Source: Paratinospora sagittata (lineage: Eukaryota > Streptophyta > Magnoliopsida > Ranunculales > Menispermaceae). From it: a stretch of 64,000 nt of DNA. The notes beneath the pieces are model-generated. The model did no database searches. It saw only the letters and a list, made by a program, of their open reading frames with translations, and was not told the origin of the DNA. Location of the stretch: the NCBI GenBank assembly GCA_035771175.1, contig CM069598.1, positions 3,129,931 to 3,193,930 of the forward strand, in the 5' to 3' direction. Of this stretch, positions 60,300 to 64,000 are shown in pieces (the stretch's first letter is position 1; each line of letters begins with the position of its first letter). The position numbers and the translations under genes are program-made.

Positions 60300-60900
60300 T
60301 TCGTTCCACCGTGGTGAGTGTGGGAATCCAATTCCAATTCCTCGCCAGAAAAAAAACTCGGCCAGTCGAAAACATTCTCTCCCCCCACATTCCCCTCCAA
60401 ACCCATATCATTTCACTGAAATTACCAAAATGCCCTCTCCCCCAAATTACCAACCCTCGAGAACCGAGCCCGAACCGAAGGCGGCGTCAGCGGTGGCATC
60501 TGGCTTGGGACACCATTAAAATATCCAAATTACCCACAAATCAACGACGCATTTACAGAAGATACCCCTCTTCTTCTTAATAAATAATAATCACGACTTA
60601 AACGTCAAATCGTAACGGCCTTTTTTGACTCTAAGTTGTTGGGACGGCATTGTGTAGTGTTTTACAAAAACAACATGTGGGACCCACACCAGCTCATACT
60701 CCGACAATTCACCTTTGTAGCTTTTCTTCCCGGCAATTAATTAACAGCGAAATAACGTCCGTTCGCCACGTGGCCTCCGTCACCTCCTTGGCCCACCACA
60801 CGCCGCTAAGGCCCCAATCCAGTCTGTTGTCACCCCTCACACTGTGTCGTAGCACAACGGACAAACCTCCCCACTAGGCGACAAAATTAGATACATCGCT
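60300..60900. other. GC-richer non-coding stretch with G-box
   Basis: It is clearly less AT-rich than both sides. It holds a perfect palindromic G-box gccacgtggc (60765-60774). Short frames on the plus strand (60311-60580, 60650-60877) show no family character. It could be a promoter or a conserved non-coding region for a gene outside the window. Confidence 0.4.
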
Positions 60901-62335
60901 TTGTCCGGACTAGAGGCTTTTAACCGTTTTGAGGAAATTCCTGAAATGACAAAACTGCCCCTGTTAATCTCCTTAAATGACTTTAAAAAAAATTTGTATT
61001 ATGCTATGGAGACGCAATACTCAAACATATTTTTCAACTGATAACGTGAGGTAGAACTACTGACTATTTTTTTTTTTTTTTTTAAATAATATTATAAGAA
61101 AATAACAACACTTCAACATGAATTAAAAATTATGTTAAAATATAAAATTGTTCAGCATTACTTTTGTATTAAAAGTGTATTTGATAGGTCAGAAAAATAA
61201 TAATTATCTTAAATTTTTTTATTTTTTAGTATTTAATTGACATAAAAGGTGAAAAAAAAAATTATTTTTTTTACAATATTTTTCTCAAATAAGAGGGTGA
61301 GAAAAAGTACTTTTTTTATGAAAATTTTTTATTAAATTAAATTTAAAAGAGTTACGTCTTATTTAATTAAATAACTAATTAATAATTAATTATAAAAAAT
61401 AATAAAAAAAAATTTCCTAAATAAATAAAAATCAAGTAAGTTTTCTCAATAATTTTCTTACCTGTTTGTTGTATTTGATTTTCTAACATGTTTAAAAAAG
61501 AAAAAGAAAAAGAAAAAAGGTAATCCCACAAGTACAAATTATGACAAGAGGCGCTACTGTTTTCAGTTGTCATATTATAGTGCATCTCGAGGGGGTAATC
61601 AGGACGATTTATGATTGGTCTATTTTGACCATATGATATTTATTATTATCCCAAGGAAAAATGTGAGGGTGTTTTGGGAATTTTACAAATCAGAGTAGAG
61701 GGTGGAGGGCATCTTTATTTTATATTTATTTTTATTTTATTTTGATTGCTTTAGCTGACATGCTTCTGGATATAGTGTACCATACATAGGGTGTGTTCAC
61801 AGTGTCCCATCAAAATTTATTATTCCAAAGTCAAATATAGTGGTGGCACGAACTCTGAGATTCCACCACGTGGCACTTGTTGTCAGTTTATCCCCACTTC
61901 AAATTCTCATGAGATATATCGTGACACACTTATATTTATCAATGAAAATTACTTTATTTATTTGGTGCCGACGACACTTTATTTTTTTTTAAATATTTTA
62001 AGAATGTATATTTTATATAACAATCTTAATACCTAAAAAAGGTTGAGTGTCAGTATAAAAAAATAGTATCGAATTATTAACACTCAGTGTATCTTTAACA
62101 ATAACATTATTTTAAATAATCATGTATGTAGACAAACATATATATATATATATATAAGTAATAATGTGTACGCAAAGTGTTAATATATTTTTTCTAACAT
62201 TAGCTCGTCTTTTTTAATTTTAAAAATGTACATATATTTAAAAATATTGTACAATACATTCTTAAAATATCAAAGAAGTTAAGTGTCAGTGTCAAAAAAT
62301 AATATTGACGTCTCAATTATATACAAAAAAAAAAA

Positions 62336-62379
<44 letters not shown>

Positions 62380-64000
62380 TGATAATGGCTGTGGGACATA
62401 ATTGGAGGGGCGAATCAATTTAATGAATAAATAAGATGAAAATGCGTGTAGGGATTGAGTTAGCAAATCTTAGGGGAGTCCCTTTAAGAGATTTTGCAAA
62501 GACCCACTTGTCCATGTGTTGCTAGCTCGAGAAGTTGGTTCCAACATAAGCTCCCTTACCCAACCATATTTGAGGCTTTATACCCTTTTCAAGGGCACCA
62601 AGAAATATTATATGTAAACAATAAATAAAGGCACACACCTCTTCTTCACCTTACACTGCCCAATAGTATTGTCTTTCAGAATAAGCAACTTTCATTAAAA
62701 AAAAAAAACATATCTGTGTATAGATTGTATATAAATGTTCACTTAGTCTATAATAAAGTGAAGTAAAATAAGCAAATTCATATCGTCCATCACTTGTAAT
62801 TAAATTAAAAAAAAAAGACTTTGTTCATAAGTTTATTTGTATATGATTAAACACAACTGATCTTGATATCAAATAAAAGAAAAAGATTATGTTAGAGGGT
62901 TTTTATACCACTTGCTCTTATCATTATTAAAAATTTATTAAGTAGTTGGGTGGAGTACTGATAGAAGCACCCAATCAATTATACCATGAATTTATTAAAT
63001 CAAATTATTCGAAAATCTAATACATCCTCTTATGTGTCAACTTAGCATTTTATATAATAAAGTAGAGAATGTGGATTTATGTGTATATAATTAGGAAAAA
63101 GTTTAGTTAAGGTGAGTTTAATAATTTTATATATAGATTGTATAATAAAAAAAATAAAAAATAACAAGAATACCCAGCTCCTATGTAGTTTTAGGAAAAG
63201 AATCTGAAATACACTAGCATATGTTCTTAATTAAATAGAAGGAAAGCCCGAGTAATTGCATGAAAACCTGGGAAATAATTAAGATAAACAAATAAACAAA
63301 TAATTATATATATATAATAGTTAAATTGGGAATCTATTTTTGGCCATTTGAGGGTGTGATTATAAAAATAAAAAGATGTAGCTTAGGGCAGGCCCCGAGC
63401 CCCTGGCTCCGGACCTTGTTTTTGTAATATATATATATATATATACTTTAATGACACTAATATATATCAATTTGAAAGTTTCCTTTTTACTCATTAATTA
63501 ATACCCATTATAGTAACTTTCTATAGACTCTATTTCATGATTTTACGCAAATGATTATTGAAAATTAAGACTCATTAAATCATCAAACTCCCACTTTTTC
63601 TGACTTGTAAGTGATTCAATATGGTAATTTTCAGTAATTATTCAATAGAATGCTATGATGATTAAATTAAAAGGATAAAACTAAAACATAAGTCAGAAGA
63701 AAAGTAGGCCAACAATAGCATTTAGTTGAACTACTAAAACAAAATATATATTTACAAGGGATTATTAATTATTTATTATATGGTGTTAATTAATGAGATT
63801 ACTATAACCTTAATTAACTATTGGGATTTTTTTAATTAAAATAGCTATTCTAGTCACTTTTGTCATCTAGAAGCTTTTTATTTTAGCACTTAAATTGCAT
63901 TAGGGTCAAGCAAAGCTGATGGTGATGCTTATGCTAATGCTTATATATAATAAGAACCAAACAAATCCAACCACCATTAATTATAATCCATTGGCATTAT
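60901..64000. other. AT-rich intergenic DNA with simple repeats
   Basis: It holds long (TA)n runs (about 62341-62379 and 63427-63444), many A/T homopolymers, a second G-box ccacgtgg (61866-61873) and two more copies of the recurring 'gtgtcag' motif (about 62042 and 62280). No gene recognised. Confidence 0.5.
62341..62379. repeat. (TA)n microsatellite
   Basis: About 18 TA units in a row. Confidence 0.95.

Noticed and set aside
60311..60877. Plus-strand open frames as small proteins
   Set aside because: Low-complexity, no recognisable domain, and they arise from the GC-richer composition.

Overview
This is a nuclear, AT-rich segment of a flowering-plant genome, most likely a woody eudicot. 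The evidence is spliced genes with GT-AG introns, plant-only families (CYP71 cytochromes P450, a SNEEZY-type F-box protein, a CASP-like protein, a CHASE-domain cytokinin receptor), Ty1/copia LTR retrotransposons, LINE relics and tRNA-derived SINEs.

Layout. About 1-20.9 kb is a transposon-rich block around a decaying CYP71 array. One P450 gene is intact (4773-6630), one is broken by a frameshift and a stop (12538-14170), and one survives only as an N-terminal stub fused to a LINE relic (19369-20940). Between them lie a degraded copia element (1-4370), a gag-pol-less relative (7243-9164), a solo LTR of the same family that split a LINE RNase H region and later received a foldback MITE (10500-12060), and a young full-length copia element with matching TAGGT target duplications (14311-19183).

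About 21-26.4 kb holds two convergent genes, an unnamed coiled-coil protein and the rRNA-processing nuclease FCF1. About 26.6-32.5 kb is intergenic and carries a hAT-like MITE and four SINE insertions. About 32.6-47 kb holds SNE (gibberellin signalling), a DnaJ/DUF3444 protein, a CASP-like protein, a TMEM256/DUF423 protein and a small X8-domain protein. About 49-57 kb is a complete 13-exon cytokinin receptor histidine kinase of the AHK2 type, with two SINEs in its last intron. From 57 to 64 kb I find no gene, only low-complexity DNA, a SINE/MITE patch, a recurring short motif and a GC-richer stretch with a G-box.

The genes do not form an operon or pathway; this is ordinary plant gene neighbourhood. 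The most interesting signal is in the AHK2-like gene. Exons 1-2 look like an old tandem duplication of exons 3-4 (membrane anchor plus first half of the CHASE region), with the same splice phase and near-identical exon ends. That would explain the long N-terminal extension of this receptor class. All exon boundaries were placed by eye from frame, splice sites and family knowledge; no alignment or database search was run.
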